Source: Prevotella sp. (lineage in GTDB: Bacteria; Bacteroidota; Bacteroidia; Bacteroidales; Bacteroidaceae). From it: a stretch of DNA of 64,000 nucleotides. Where the stretch lies: positions 1 through 64,000 of the forward strand of contig JAFSKJ010000063.1 in NCBI GenBank assembly GCA_017449025.1. Direction: 5' to 3'. The notes under the pieces are model-generated. The model made no database searches. It had not been told where the DNA came from and saw nothing but the letters and a program-made list of their open reading frames with translations. This document shows positions 54,355 through 63,196 of the stretch, in pieces; position 1 is the first letter of the stretch, and every line of letters starts with the position of its first letter. The position numbers and the translations under genes were made by a program.

Positions 54355-56061
54355 CTACTTCGCCACCACTTTCTTTTTCCCACGCACGTACACGCCCGCG
54401 GGAAGCCTGCCCTGTGTGGCGCGCTGTCCGCCGAGAGTGTAGATGGCAGAGGGGGTAGTGTCGGAGGTTGTGACATCGTCAATGCCTGCGGCATCGTACT
54501 GAGTGTCGTTGCTCAGGAACACGTCGTCGATGTTCAATGTGCCCGCCTTGGTGCAGCGGAAGGCAACGATATAGATTTTCGAGGGGTCGATGGTGTGTCC
54601 GGCGTTGTCGTAGGCCATCTGGTGGAGGTTGATTACCACGGTTGTGCGGTCACCGATGGTCTCCTTATAGCTTGAGCTGCTGACGCTGTTCTTGTTGAAC
54701 AGGCGCACCTGTGTTCCCAGATCCTGCGGTTCCTTAAGCTTCACCACGAGGTACTTGTAGGCCGACATGTCGGCTCCGGCATTGTAGGACCATCCGCCTA
54801 CTCCTCCTGACGAAAGCTTCATGGTGCGGTTGGCTGCGTCGTAGGTCATGGTTCCCGAGAACTTGCTAATGTTCTGTTCGTCGAAGGGGAAGTACTTCAC
54901 CTCTACGCCTACGGTTTTCCGTGTCTCATGGCGGCAGAAGTCGGTGTAGGATGCCTCCACCGTCCCTGTACCCTCGGCAGTGGGCAGCATGATGGTGCCG
55001 TTGAACGGAATGTCGTCGCTGGTGAAGGTAGCCCGCATGGAGACATCTTCGGAGTGCCCGTCGAGATACTGAGCCTTGACGGGAATGCGCGACCGGTTGC
55101 CAGGCATGGCACCTACGACGTCGGGAATGTCAAGGGTCTTGACCTCGTAGAACTGCTTCAGCGAGGAGTCCATCTGATAGTCCTTGTCGGCAATGGGTTG
55201 CATGCCCAACTGCTCCAAGGCGGCGAAGGCATAGCGGCTGCCCATGATGCGATAGCCCATGGCGCAGAAGTGCCAGGGGTCTTTGCCGTTGCCCTCGCAG
55301 CCGGCAGAGCTGATGACGTGTGACGTGGGTATCACCGAGGGCAGCTTGGCTATGACAGTGTTGTGGGCATAGCATGAGCCGCCATACTCCTGGCGTAGCG
55401 TCTCCCCGGCATACAGGTGCACATCCTCGGCTTTAAGGTTGAGGTCGGTAAGCAGTCGGGTGTAGATGGTCTTGACGTTGTTCGGCCAGTTCTGGTCGCC
55501 ATTGTTGGAACAGCCCTGATGAAGGAGTATGCCCTTGATGACTCCAACCTGCTGGGCCTTTTTGGCCATGTCTACGAGGCGCTTATAGGGGTCGTTGCCG
55601 AAGGCCTGTATCAGTGCTTTCTGCCATGCCTCGGCCTTGCTTACTATGGCACCGATCTTTTCCGACATGAAGCCCTCGATGGCTATGCCGCCAATGGCTA
55701 CGTCGACCACTCCCACCTTGACTTCTGGCGGCAAAGCTGCAACCATTGTGCGCCCGAAGTAGTCGGCCATTCCCAGGCCGATGTCCTGCCCGTCGTAGGG
55801 TCGCACTATTGGCGGGGTGGCAGTGTACCACTCCCCCGTCTTACGTGCAGGACTATTGAAGTCGCGTGCGGCAAGCATCTTGAATCGCGGGTCTACGTAC
55901 TGTAGGTCTACGGCTTCGGGCTTGGCATTGCCTTCCATGTTCGACTGTCCGAAGCACAGGTAGATGTAGAAGTTGGGGTCTGGGCCTTCGCCTGCCCTCG
56001 TGTCGGCGCTGGCTGTCATGGCCAGGCTACAGAATAGAATAGCTAATAAAATCTTTCTCAT
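54355..56061 (-). CDS. CE6-type SGNH acetyl(xylan) esterase, second copy
   Basis: This 568-residue secreted esterase has signal peptide MRKILLAILFCSLAMTASA. The SGNH/CE6 domain shows NFYIYLCFGQSNMEGNAKPE (Ser near 38), VGVVDVAIGGIAIEGFM, HQGCSNNGDQNWPNNVK and the Asp-His pair in DPWHFCAMGYRIMGSRYAF. A linker domain with VPVKAQYLDGHSEDVSMRA-like text and a carbohydrate-binding-like beta-sandwich (NISKFSGTMTYDAANRTM) follow. The end is IYTLGGQRATQGRLPAGVYV. It parallels the CE6 at 28223-30049 but has a different C-terminal sandwich. It would deacetylate xylan. It is last in its minus-strand operon, 25 bases after the GH127/146 gene. Confidence 0.83.
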   Translation of the reverse strand: MRKILLAILFCSLAMTASADTRAGEGPDPNFYIYLCFGQSNMEGNAKPEAVDLQYVDPRFKMLAARDFNSPARKTGEWYTATPPIVRPYDGQDIGLGMADYFGRTMVAALPPEVKVGVVDVAIGGIAIEGFMSEKIGAIVSKAEAWQKALIQAFGNDPYKRLVDMAKKAQQVGVIKGILLHQGCSNNGDQNWPNNVKTIYTRLLTDLNLKAEDVHLYAGETLRQEYGGSCYAHNTVIAKLPSVIPTSHVISSAGCEGNGKDPWHFCAMGYRIMGSRYAFAALEQLGMQPIADKDYQMDSSLKQFYEVKTLDIPDVVGAMPGNRSRIPVKAQYLDGHSEDVSMRATFTSDDIPFNGTIMLPTAEGTGTVEASYTDFCRHETRKTVGVEVKYFPFDEQNISKFSGTMTYDAANRTMKLSSGGVGGWSYNAGADMSAYKYLVVKLKEPQDLGTQVRLFNKNSVSSSSYKETIGDRTTVVINLHQMAYDNAGHTIDPSKIYIVAFRCTKAGTLNIDDVFLSNDTQYDAAGIDDVTTSDTTPSAIYTLGGQRATQGRLPAGVYVRGKKKVVAK

Positions 56062-56086
56062 AAAATATAAAAGTTACATATTTAGA

Positions 56087-58426
56087 TTACTTGCATAGTC
56101 TCACCTCGCTGATGCGCGGAGTCTGCCGGTTCGGCTCGGCACTGATAGTAAGTATTACCGGCTTTGAGGTGTCAATGCCGTCGGGCAAGTCTACAATGGC
56201 CTTTCCCTGACGGTCGAAGGCTACGGTGCCCTGTTCCTTGTCGTCGATGGCCACCACCATGCGCTCACGGTCGGCAAATCCAGAAAGGCGCAGGGTCTTG
56301 GCATCGGCGGCTTTCACCTGATAGGTGAACGATGCGTTAGTGCGACGCCAGTGTATGCCCTCGTCGCTGCCGTTCCAGCTCTGCCGGGCAGTGAAGAAGT
56401 GGTCGCTCTCAGACTGCTGTTCCCCACAGAACACCTTGTCTACGGTGATTGCCTCCAAGGCCATGCGCGCCTGTTCCTCGGCGGCTATCTCCTGCTGCTT
56501 GGCCGCCCACTCCTGTTGGCTATAGAGAGGGAAGTAGATCTGGTAGCGGCACTCATAGAGCTTATAGAAGGGCTGGAGCGTCATGCCCTCGAACGAGGGT
56601 ATAGTGACACCCTGTAGGGTGAAGGTGAGGGGCTTGCCCTCTACTGCCTTCAGGTGTGAGAGCACCTCGTCTGCCGAGCCAATGATGGCGGGCATCTGAG
56701 TCTGTGGAATCTTGGGGCCATTGGCAATGTGTCCGCCACGGCTGTCATCGGCAAAGAGTCCGTCCTGCCGGTCGGTGCCAGTCTTGGCGGCAAGCACAAT
56801 GGGGCCGTAGAGAAACGAGTACTGGGGCTTGTTGTCGGGCGTGGTCTCGGCTGTCAGGTGCATGGGCATGTCAATGTGCAGTTTGTCGCCGTCCTGCCAC
56901 TTGCGGTCTATTACGAGATAGCCGTTCTCGGTTCTGTTGGCGACTGGCGAACCGTCGCCCATGGTTACGGTGATGGCTTCGCACCATGACGGTATGCGTA
57001 TCTTGACGGCAAACTCCTTGGCTTTCTTCAGCGTGAATGTCAGGTTGGTGGCAGGCTCGTAGGGGAAGCGGTTGTCCTGGCTGACGGTGATGTCGCCCCA
57101 TGTGAGAGTAGAGGGGATGTAGAGGTTGACTAAGAGCTTGTCAGCGCCCTCATGGGCATAGACCATCTCTCCGTAGCGTGCTGGGTTTTCAATGCCAGTG
57201 CCCACGCAGCACCACATGGAGGTTTGCGGCTGTGAGTAGACACGATAGTGGCCTGAGCGCATGGGAGTGAAATAGACGAAGCCGCCCTGCACGGGGTTGA
57301 AGATGGAGAGAATATGGTTGTAGAGGGCACGCTCGTAGTAGTCCATGTACGACTTGTCGGCGCTGGTCTGGTAGAGCATCTTTGTAAGCCGCAGCATGTT
57401 GTAGGTGTTGCAGCTCTCCGGCCCCTGCTCAGAAGCCAGCAGCCCGCTGAAGTCGTTGGTGGGGTTGAAGTGTTCGCGCATAGAGTTACCACCGATGGAG
57501 ACACTGCGCTGCCCCACCACCACCTGCCAGAAGAACTGCGCTGCGGCATCCCAGTCGTGAAGTCCCTCAAGATCGGCAATGCGCTTGTAGCCTATCACCT
57601 TGGGTATCTGAGTGTTGGCGTGCTTGCCCGTCAGGTTGTCCTCGCCGCGCAGCAATGGCTGCAGCATCTGCTGGTCGGAGAACTGGTGAGCGAGCCTGAG
57701 ATACTTCTTGTCGCCTGTGATGCCGTAGACGTCGGCAAAGGTCTCGTTAAGTCCACCTTGCTCGCTGATAAGCATTTTCTGTATCTGCTCGTCGGTGAGC
57801 TGACTAACCTCCTGAATCATCCAGTCGGTGAGCCTCACCAGCATGTCCCTTGCCTGCTGTCGTCCAGCAATGAGATAGGCATCGCGCAGTCCGGCATAGA
57901 TCTTATGTATGTTATAGAGCGGCACCCAACGGTCGTTGAGTCCGAAGGAGTTGGCTCGGATGTCTCCTCGGGCTATCTCGCCCCATATCTTCTTCGGGTC
58001 AGGTATTCCTCCAAGGTATCCGTCGGCAGCATCCTGGCAGCGCTTCAGCTCGCTGAGCATATAGTCCATGCGGGCCTCAATCTCGGCGTTGCCTGTTGCG
58101 GCAAACATATAGCTGAGTGCGGAGAGATAGTGCCCGCCGATGTGTCCGTCGAGGCCGGTGTTCTCCCAGTTGGAGTAGTTGTCGGCCTTGGGAGTGAGGC
58201 CCGCGCCCTTAAGGTAAGGCGCCAACAGGCGGTCGACATCCAAGCCTAACAGGTAGTGGATGTCGGCCTGCTGGTTCTTCAGGAACTGGCTGTCGGCAAG
58301 GCGGACGCTACTGATAGGAAATGATTCGATGCGAGTGGGAAGCTGGGGCTGAGCCTTAAGGCCTGCCGAGAAAACCGGCAGGCACAATATGGCGGTAAGA
58401 GCAACGTGTTTAAGGGAATGATGCAT
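56087..58426 (-). CDS. GH127/GH146 (DUF1680) beta-L-arabinofuranosidase
   Basis: This 779-residue secreted protein has a signal peptide ending near GLKAQ. The DUF1680 (alpha/alpha)6 barrel carries ENTGLDGHIGGHYLSALSYM, NDRWVPLYNIHKIYAGLRDA, GGLNETFADVYGITGDKKYL and the Zn/Cys catalytic segment MWCCVGTGIENPARYGEM (Cys near 405). The CCVGTG-E motif is closer to GH146 enzymes as I recall them than to the CCPPN motif of GH127. These enzymes use a zinc-bound cysteine nucleophile to cut beta-L-arabinofuranose. C-terminal beta domains contain YGPIVLAAKTGTDRQD. It sits between GH3 and CE6 in the operon, suggesting removal of arabinose from complex xylan or extensin-like glycans. Confidence 0.83.
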   Translation of the reverse strand: MHHSLKHVALTAILCLPVFSAGLKAQPQLPTRIESFPISSVRLADSQFLKNQQADIHYLLGLDVDRLLAPYLKGAGLTPKADNYSNWENTGLDGHIGGHYLSALSYMFAATGNAEIEARMDYMLSELKRCQDAADGYLGGIPDPKKIWGEIARGDIRANSFGLNDRWVPLYNIHKIYAGLRDAYLIAGRQQARDMLVRLTDWMIQEVSQLTDEQIQKMLISEQGGLNETFADVYGITGDKKYLRLAHQFSDQQMLQPLLRGEDNLTGKHANTQIPKVIGYKRIADLEGLHDWDAAAQFFWQVVVGQRSVSIGGNSMREHFNPTNDFSGLLASEQGPESCNTYNMLRLTKMLYQTSADKSYMDYYERALYNHILSIFNPVQGGFVYFTPMRSGHYRVYSQPQTSMWCCVGTGIENPARYGEMVYAHEGADKLLVNLYIPSTLTWGDITVSQDNRFPYEPATNLTFTLKKAKEFAVKIRIPSWCEAITVTMGDGSPVANRTENGYLVIDRKWQDGDKLHIDMPMHLTAETTPDNKPQYSFLYGPIVLAAKTGTDRQDGLFADDSRGGHIANGPKIPQTQMPAIIGSADEVLSHLKAVEGKPLTFTLQGVTIPSFEGMTLQPFYKLYECRYQIYFPLYSQQEWAAKQQEIAAEEQARMALEAITVDKVFCGEQQSESDHFFTARQSWNGSDEGIHWRRTNASFTYQVKAADAKTLRLSGFADRERMVVAIDDKEQGTVAFDRQGKAIVDLPDGIDTSKPVILTISAEPNRQTPRISEVRLCK

Positions 58427-58448
58427 AGTTGTTGTATGTGATTTATTA

Positions 58449-61085
58449 TTATCTTATTTCGAAAGGCAGGGTCTGCAGGTCCTTGTCTAACGATGAAGTA
58501 CCGCAGAGTAGCTGGTAGCGGCCAGGCTTGACGGAGAGTTCGTCGATGCTCTCATCGTAGTATTCGAATGCCTCGCCGTCGAGGGTGATGGTTGCCGTCT
58601 TTGTCTCACCGGGGTTAAGCGTCAGCTTCTGGAATCCTTTCAGGCCCTTAATGGGGGCTCCTGGGTCGTCGAGGCTCTTGACGTAGACTTGCACAGTTTC
58701 TGTGCCGGAAACTTTGCCGGTATTGGTCACTGGCATGGTGATGGTCACCTTGGGACTTGAGACCTTGGATTTGGAATTTGAGATTTTTGCCTTGCCTGTG
58801 GAGAAGGTGGTGTAGCTAAGGCCGTAGCCGAAGGCGTATTGTGGCTGTCCGGTGAAGTAGCGGTAGGTGCGGTTCTTCATCGAGTAGTCCATGAAGTCGG
58901 GCAGGTCGTCGTTGGAGCGGTAGAACGTCACTGGCAGCTTGCCGCCAGGGTTGTAGTCGCCGAAGAGCACCTCAGCCAGTGCCTTGGCACCGCCCTGACC
59001 GGGGTACCAGGCCTGCAGCAGGGCATCGTACTGACCCTCGACGCTGCCAAAGGCAATGGCCGAGCCTGAGCAATTGACGAAGACGACGGGCTTGCCAGTC
59101 TTATGCATGGCTTGGAGCAACAGCTGCTGCACCTTCGGCAATTCGATGGTCTGCTTGTCGCCTCCTTCACCCTCCATACGGGCAGAGATTCCTCCGATAA
59201 TAACGATTGCGTCGGCTTGCTTCACCTCGTTGGAAAGGTCGGTGAAGTCGGCCAGCTTACGCTCGCAGATGTCGCCACGCAGCATGGCGAACTGTCCGTT
59301 GCCACGGCGGTACTCAATGACCACGTCGTAGTCCTTGCCCTGCTCTACGGGGAACGACTTGTACTCAACGCCACGACGTCCGAAGCCGAAGCCACGACGA
59401 CCGCCGCCGCCCTTATTCTCCTCGACCACCTGGCCGTTGACCTTCAGCACATAGCCGTTATCGGTCATCAGTGTGTATTTCATCTCACCGGTGAAAGTCG
59501 CGGTAAATTTACCGCTGATGCGGACTGCGAGATTGTCGTTGTTGATGCCCTCGGCAAAGCCCCATGCACCGAAGGTCGAGAAGTTCAGCTCGTTGTAGTA
59601 GCCGCTCTTGTCAGGGTTCTCGAAATTGGTGTCCTTATCGTTCCAGAACTCCACGAGCACGCCCTTGCCGCCGTTGAAGTCTTGCAGGTGGTGTATGGTG
59701 GTGTATTCATCGTTCAGCTCGCAAGCCTTATGGTAGATAATCTTAGTGTTGGGCAGGACATCCTTGATGCCGCTGAGCAGCGAGTGCTGGTGGGCCTCGG
59801 TGGGCGTGCCGCCGTAGTTGCCGTTGAGCAGCTCCACGTCGTCGGCGTTAGGACCAATGACGGCCAGCGTCTTGATGTTCTTCGAGAGTGGTAGCACGGC
59901 GTTATTGTTCTCCAACAGCACCATCGACTCGCGGGCGGCCTGAGTGGCCAGCTCGTCGTGCTTCTCGCTACTGATGACCTCAGGACCGAGCTTAGCCCAG
60001 GGCAGCTTGTCGGCGGGGTCGAACATTCCCAGCTCAAAGCGGCCCATGAGGGTCTTTCTCAGGTGCTGGTCGAGGTCACTCTCCTTGATTAGTCCCTGCC
60101 TCAGTCCGTCGGCGAGGCTCATAAACACCTTACCGCACTCTAAGTCGGTACCGTTAAGTACGGCATCGACGGAAGCAGAAAGCCCATCCTTGTGGGTCTC
60201 GTGCTGTCCGCGATTGAAGAAGTTGTTGATGGCGTCACAGTCGGTGACCACCAGGCCGTCGTAGTCCCACTTGTTGCGCAGAATGTCGATGAGCAGGCGG
60301 TCGCTGGTGCAGCAAGGGCGTCCTTCGAAGCGCTGGTATGCGCACATCACCTCACGCACGTTGCCTTTTTTCACCAAAGCCTTGAAGGCAGGCAAGTAGG
60401 TTTCCCACAGATCGCGGTTGGAAGGCTCTACATTCATGGAGTGTCGCAGTGGCTCAGGTCCACTGTGTACGGCGTAGTGCTTGGCACAGGCATGTGTCTT
60501 CACGTAATTGGGGTCTTTGCCCTGCATGCCGAGCACGTTCTGTACACCGAGGGTGGCGTTCATGTATGGGTCTTCGCCGTAAGTCTCCTGACCGCGTCCC
60601 CAGCGTGGGTCTCGGAATATATTTACGTTTGGACACCAGAAGGACAGCTCGGGATTACCGGGGTAGTAGGTGGCTCCCTGTGGCACGTTGTACAGCTTGG
60701 GGTCGTTGTGGTCGGTGCGGTTCCAGTTGGCACGGGCTTCGTCGCTGACTTGCGAGAATACATCATAGACGAGCTGTGAGTTGAAGGCTGCAGCCATGCC
60801 GATGGGCTGGGGATAAACTGTATACCCCCCCTGGCGCACTCCGTGGCAAGCCTCGCTCCACCAGTTGTAGGATGGTATGCCCAGACGGTCAATAGAGATG
60901 GACTTGTTCATCATCAGTCCGACCTTCTCCTCTGGTGTAAGCATGCCGATGAGGTTCTCCACGCGCTCGGCACGAGGCTTGCTTGTGTCCTGCCATAGGT
61001 ATTTTACCTGAGCGGACAGTCTGTTGGGTGTAAGCTGCGACAGAGTCGCAACAAAGAGGACAAGGGGTGCTATTGTATGTTTCAT
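58449..61085 (-). CDS. GH3 beta-xylosidase with PA14 insertion
   Basis: This 878-residue secreted GH3 enzyme has the (beta/alpha)8 domain with YNWWSEACHGVRQGG, NIFRDPRWGRGQETYGEDP and KTHACAKHYAVHSGPE. The nucleophile aspartate is in YDGLVVTDCDAINNF (~281). The alpha/beta sandwich domain starts LLENNNAVLPLSKN. A PA14 domain (~470-610: YTLMTDNGYVLKVNGQVVEE) interrupts it and includes a Gly-rich stretch GGGGRRGFGFGRRG. The fibronectin-III-like C-terminus ends GRYQLLCGTSS. The sequence type is that of bacterial xylan 1,4-beta-xylosidases. It is third in the minus-strand operon after the tandem esterase, with a 66-base gap. Confidence 0.9.
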   Translation of the reverse strand: MKHTIAPLVLFVATLSQLTPNRLSAQVKYLWQDTSKPRAERVENLIGMLTPEEKVGLMMNKSISIDRLGIPSYNWWSEACHGVRQGGYTVYPQPIGMAAAFNSQLVYDVFSQVSDEARANWNRTDHNDPKLYNVPQGATYYPGNPELSFWCPNVNIFRDPRWGRGQETYGEDPYMNATLGVQNVLGMQGKDPNYVKTHACAKHYAVHSGPEPLRHSMNVEPSNRDLWETYLPAFKALVKKGNVREVMCAYQRFEGRPCCTSDRLLIDILRNKWDYDGLVVTDCDAINNFFNRGQHETHKDGLSASVDAVLNGTDLECGKVFMSLADGLRQGLIKESDLDQHLRKTLMGRFELGMFDPADKLPWAKLGPEVISSEKHDELATQAARESMVLLENNNAVLPLSKNIKTLAVIGPNADDVELLNGNYGGTPTEAHQHSLLSGIKDVLPNTKIIYHKACELNDEYTTIHHLQDFNGGKGVLVEFWNDKDTNFENPDKSGYYNELNFSTFGAWGFAEGINNDNLAVRISGKFTATFTGEMKYTLMTDNGYVLKVNGQVVEENKGGGGRRGFGFGRRGVEYKSFPVEQGKDYDVVIEYRRGNGQFAMLRGDICERKLADFTDLSNEVKQADAIVIIGGISARMEGEGGDKQTIELPKVQQLLLQAMHKTGKPVVFVNCSGSAIAFGSVEGQYDALLQAWYPGQGGAKALAEVLFGDYNPGGKLPVTFYRSNDDLPDFMDYSMKNRTYRYFTGQPQYAFGYGLSYTTFSTGKAKISNSKSKVSSPKVTITMPVTNTGKVSGTETVQVYVKSLDDPGAPIKGLKGFQKLTLNPGETKTATITLDGEAFEYYDESIDELSVKPGRYQLLCGTSSLDKDLQTLPFEIR

Positions 61086-61151
61086 AGGGTTGTTTTTTTT
61101 TTCGTTGTATTATTGAATTGTCACCTTTCCCCGTATAAGAAAGCATTAAAG

Positions 61152-63146
61152 TCAGAAGCCTCCATCGGGACGACCACCGCCAAAGCCACCGCCGCCAAAG
61201 CCGCCGCCAGGACGTCCGCCGCCAAAGCCGCCACCCCCGAAGCCGGGCATCTGAGGCCGGGGTTCTTTATTGATGTCAAGAAGCAGTTTTACGAGTGCAC
61301 GGCGACGCTGTGTCCATGTAGGGAAGTCATCGGCACGCAACACCTTTGGCGTGAAACCCGGCATCTGAGGCATGCCGCCACCCATAAAGTCAAGGTTGCT
61401 GGTGGTGAGTATGCAGGGGCGCGTCTTGCCGTCGGCAATCATACGGTCGACAATGGCATCGGCGCCGCCCACCTTAAACCAGCTCTCCATGGTGTCGCCC
61501 TCTGCAGGAATGAGCTGCACGAAGGTGGGCATGCCCATGGCACGCGACATTGGCGGCGTATACCATGCCTCATAGCGGTTTAGGTCGTAGGCCACACGAC
61601 CGTGCTCTATCTCGCCTTGTGAAGCGAAGCTGAAGGGTGAGTTGGGATTGTTGGCAATGCTGAATTTGAATCCTTTGTCGGGCGAAATGAACATGTTGCT
61701 GGGGTCGGCAACGGGTGTACCGTCTACTATGAAGCAGTACTCAAAGGTCTCGAAGAGGTACTGGCCTTCGATGGTGATGCTCCAGACACCGTCGCTGTCG
61801 CGCTCCATGACTATGTTGTCAGGAATCATCTCGCAGTCAAGCTCCACGCGCTTAGCCTCAGGAGCCTTGAAACGGAAGGTGATGCCCTGCTCACCGTACT
61901 CAGGCGAGATAATGGGACGGGGGAAGAGACGAGCCATAACGCCCGGCGTGAACTGCTGTTCCTTGCCTGTGGCAGGAGGTGTAGGCTTTGCCTCCTTCAT
62001 TGCTGCCTCGGCTGCTTTCTTGTTGAAAAGTAGAGGGAGCGTCTGTGCAAGGAAATATTTGGCGTTCATCCAGGTGTGACCATACTTATCGGTGGTGAAC
62101 TCCTTCACCGAGTTGATTCCTTTCTTGTCGAGAAACTCCATGTAATCGCGGGCATTGCCGTAGAGGAAATCGTCTGTACCCACACCAAGCCAGAACAGCC
62201 GTATCTTCTTGTTGGTATCGTCGGCCTGGTCGTAGACGTTGGGAATGTCGGTAGATGTGAATGAGCTGTAGGAGCACAGGTAAGCGAACTTGTCAAGGTT
62301 GGTAAGGCCATTGTAGAGTGCTTGATTGCCCCCTCGTGAGAAGCCTCCGATGGCGCGGTTGTCACGGTTGTTGATAGTGCGGTAGTTCTTCTCTATGTAT
62401 GGCATGAGGTCATTGATGAGATCTTTGCTGAAGATGTCACCGCCGAAGGGGGATCGCGATGATACCGCAGCATTGTTAACAGTGTCGGGCTTAAGTCCTG
62501 CCTTCAGTTTCATCGGATTGCCGTATGGCATTACAACTATCATTTCCTTTGCCTTGCCTGCCGCTATGAGGTTGTCGAGAATATAGTTGACACGCCCCAC
62601 CTTGTAGTAGACCTCCTCGGTGTCGGTGGTGCCGCTGATAAGGTAGAACACTGGATATTTCTTCTGGTCTCCCATGTTAAACTGCATTCCCATATTATTA
62701 TAGGAAGGTGGCAGGTAGACTACAGCATTGTTGGTGGCACCCAGACTCTTGGAGTAGTAGTGCACATACTCCACCCTGCCATGCTCCACGTCACAGATGT
62801 CGTGGGGAAGCGTCCCCGACTGCGACGGAATCTCCACGAGGCTGTTCTTAAAGCCCTCGTTAGGAAAGTACTGCGGGTTCATGGGGTCCATCACGCTGAC
62901 CCCGTCGACGATGAAGCAATAGGGGTACATGTCGGGGGCTGCGGGTCCCAGCGTCACGGTCCACAGCCCGTCGGTATTCTTGGTCATCTCTTTGCGACCC
63001 GCAAACTGCACATCGACAATCACCGCTTTTGCCGAGTCATTCTTGTACTGGAACGTCACTGTCCCGTCTTCGTTTGCTCGCGGCTGCGCCGACAAAGCTA
63101 TGGCGCTGCTGAGTAACAAGGTTGATAATAAGGTTCTTTTCATCAT
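61152..63146 (-). CDS. Tandem CE1-type esterase, second copy degenerate
   Basis: This secreted protein of about 664 residues consists of two CBM48-like plus CE1 esterase repeats. Repeat 1 (~20-360) has YPYCFIVDGVSVMDPMNP, the nucleophile elbow IGGFSRGGNQALYNG (Ser ~270) and the histidine in DKYGHTWMNAKYF. Repeat 2 (~385-610) repeats the CBM48-like domain (FEYCFIVDGTPVADPSNMF) but its esterase part is cut short and lacks a GxSxG elbow. The end is a repeat of GFGGGGFGGGRPGGG. Family members are feruloyl or acetyl-xylan esterases. ATG 63146 is chosen for the signal peptide MMKRTLLSTLLLSSAIALSA; the in-frame region upstream is the CCTAC repeat leader. Confidence 0.8.
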   Translation of the reverse strand: MMKRTLLSTLLLSSAIALSAQPRANEDGTVTFQYKNDSAKAVIVDVQFAGRKEMTKNTDGLWTVTLGPAAPDMYPYCFIVDGVSVMDPMNPQYFPNEGFKNSLVEIPSQSGTLPHDICDVEHGRVEYVHYYSKSLGATNNAVVYLPPSYNNMGMQFNMGDQKKYPVFYLISGTTDTEEVYYKVGRVNYILDNLIAAGKAKEMIVVMPYGNPMKLKAGLKPDTVNNAAVSSRSPFGGDIFSKDLINDLMPYIEKNYRTINNRDNRAIGGFSRGGNQALYNGLTNLDKFAYLCSYSSFTSTDIPNVYDQADDTNKKIRLFWLGVGTDDFLYGNARDYMEFLDKKGINSVKEFTTDKYGHTWMNAKYFLAQTLPLLFNKKAAEAAMKEAKPTPPATGKEQQFTPGVMARLFPRPIISPEYGEQGITFRFKAPEAKRVELDCEMIPDNIVMERDSDGVWSITIEGQYLFETFEYCFIVDGTPVADPSNMFISPDKGFKFSIANNPNSPFSFASQGEIEHGRVAYDLNRYEAWYTPPMSRAMGMPTFVQLIPAEGDTMESWFKVGGADAIVDRMIADGKTRPCILTTSNLDFMGGGMPQMPGFTPKVLRADDFPTWTQRRRALVKLLLDINKEPRPQMPGFGGGGFGGGRPGGGFGGGGFGGGRPDGGF

Positions 63147-63165
63147 GATATCTTGGTTTTTTGTT

Positions 63166-63188
63166 GTAGGTTTGGTAGGTATGGTAGG
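63166..63188 (-). repeat. 9-bp CCTAC repeats before the esterase start
   Basis: On the minus strand CCTAC occurs at 63188, 63179 and 63170 reading downward, exactly 9 bases apart, in units CCTACCATA, CCTACCAAA and CCTACAACA. The set ends about 20 bases before the ATG at 63146, the same placement as the repeats upstream of the M28 gene. Confidence 0.7.
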
Positions 63189-63196
63189 TTTTGAGG

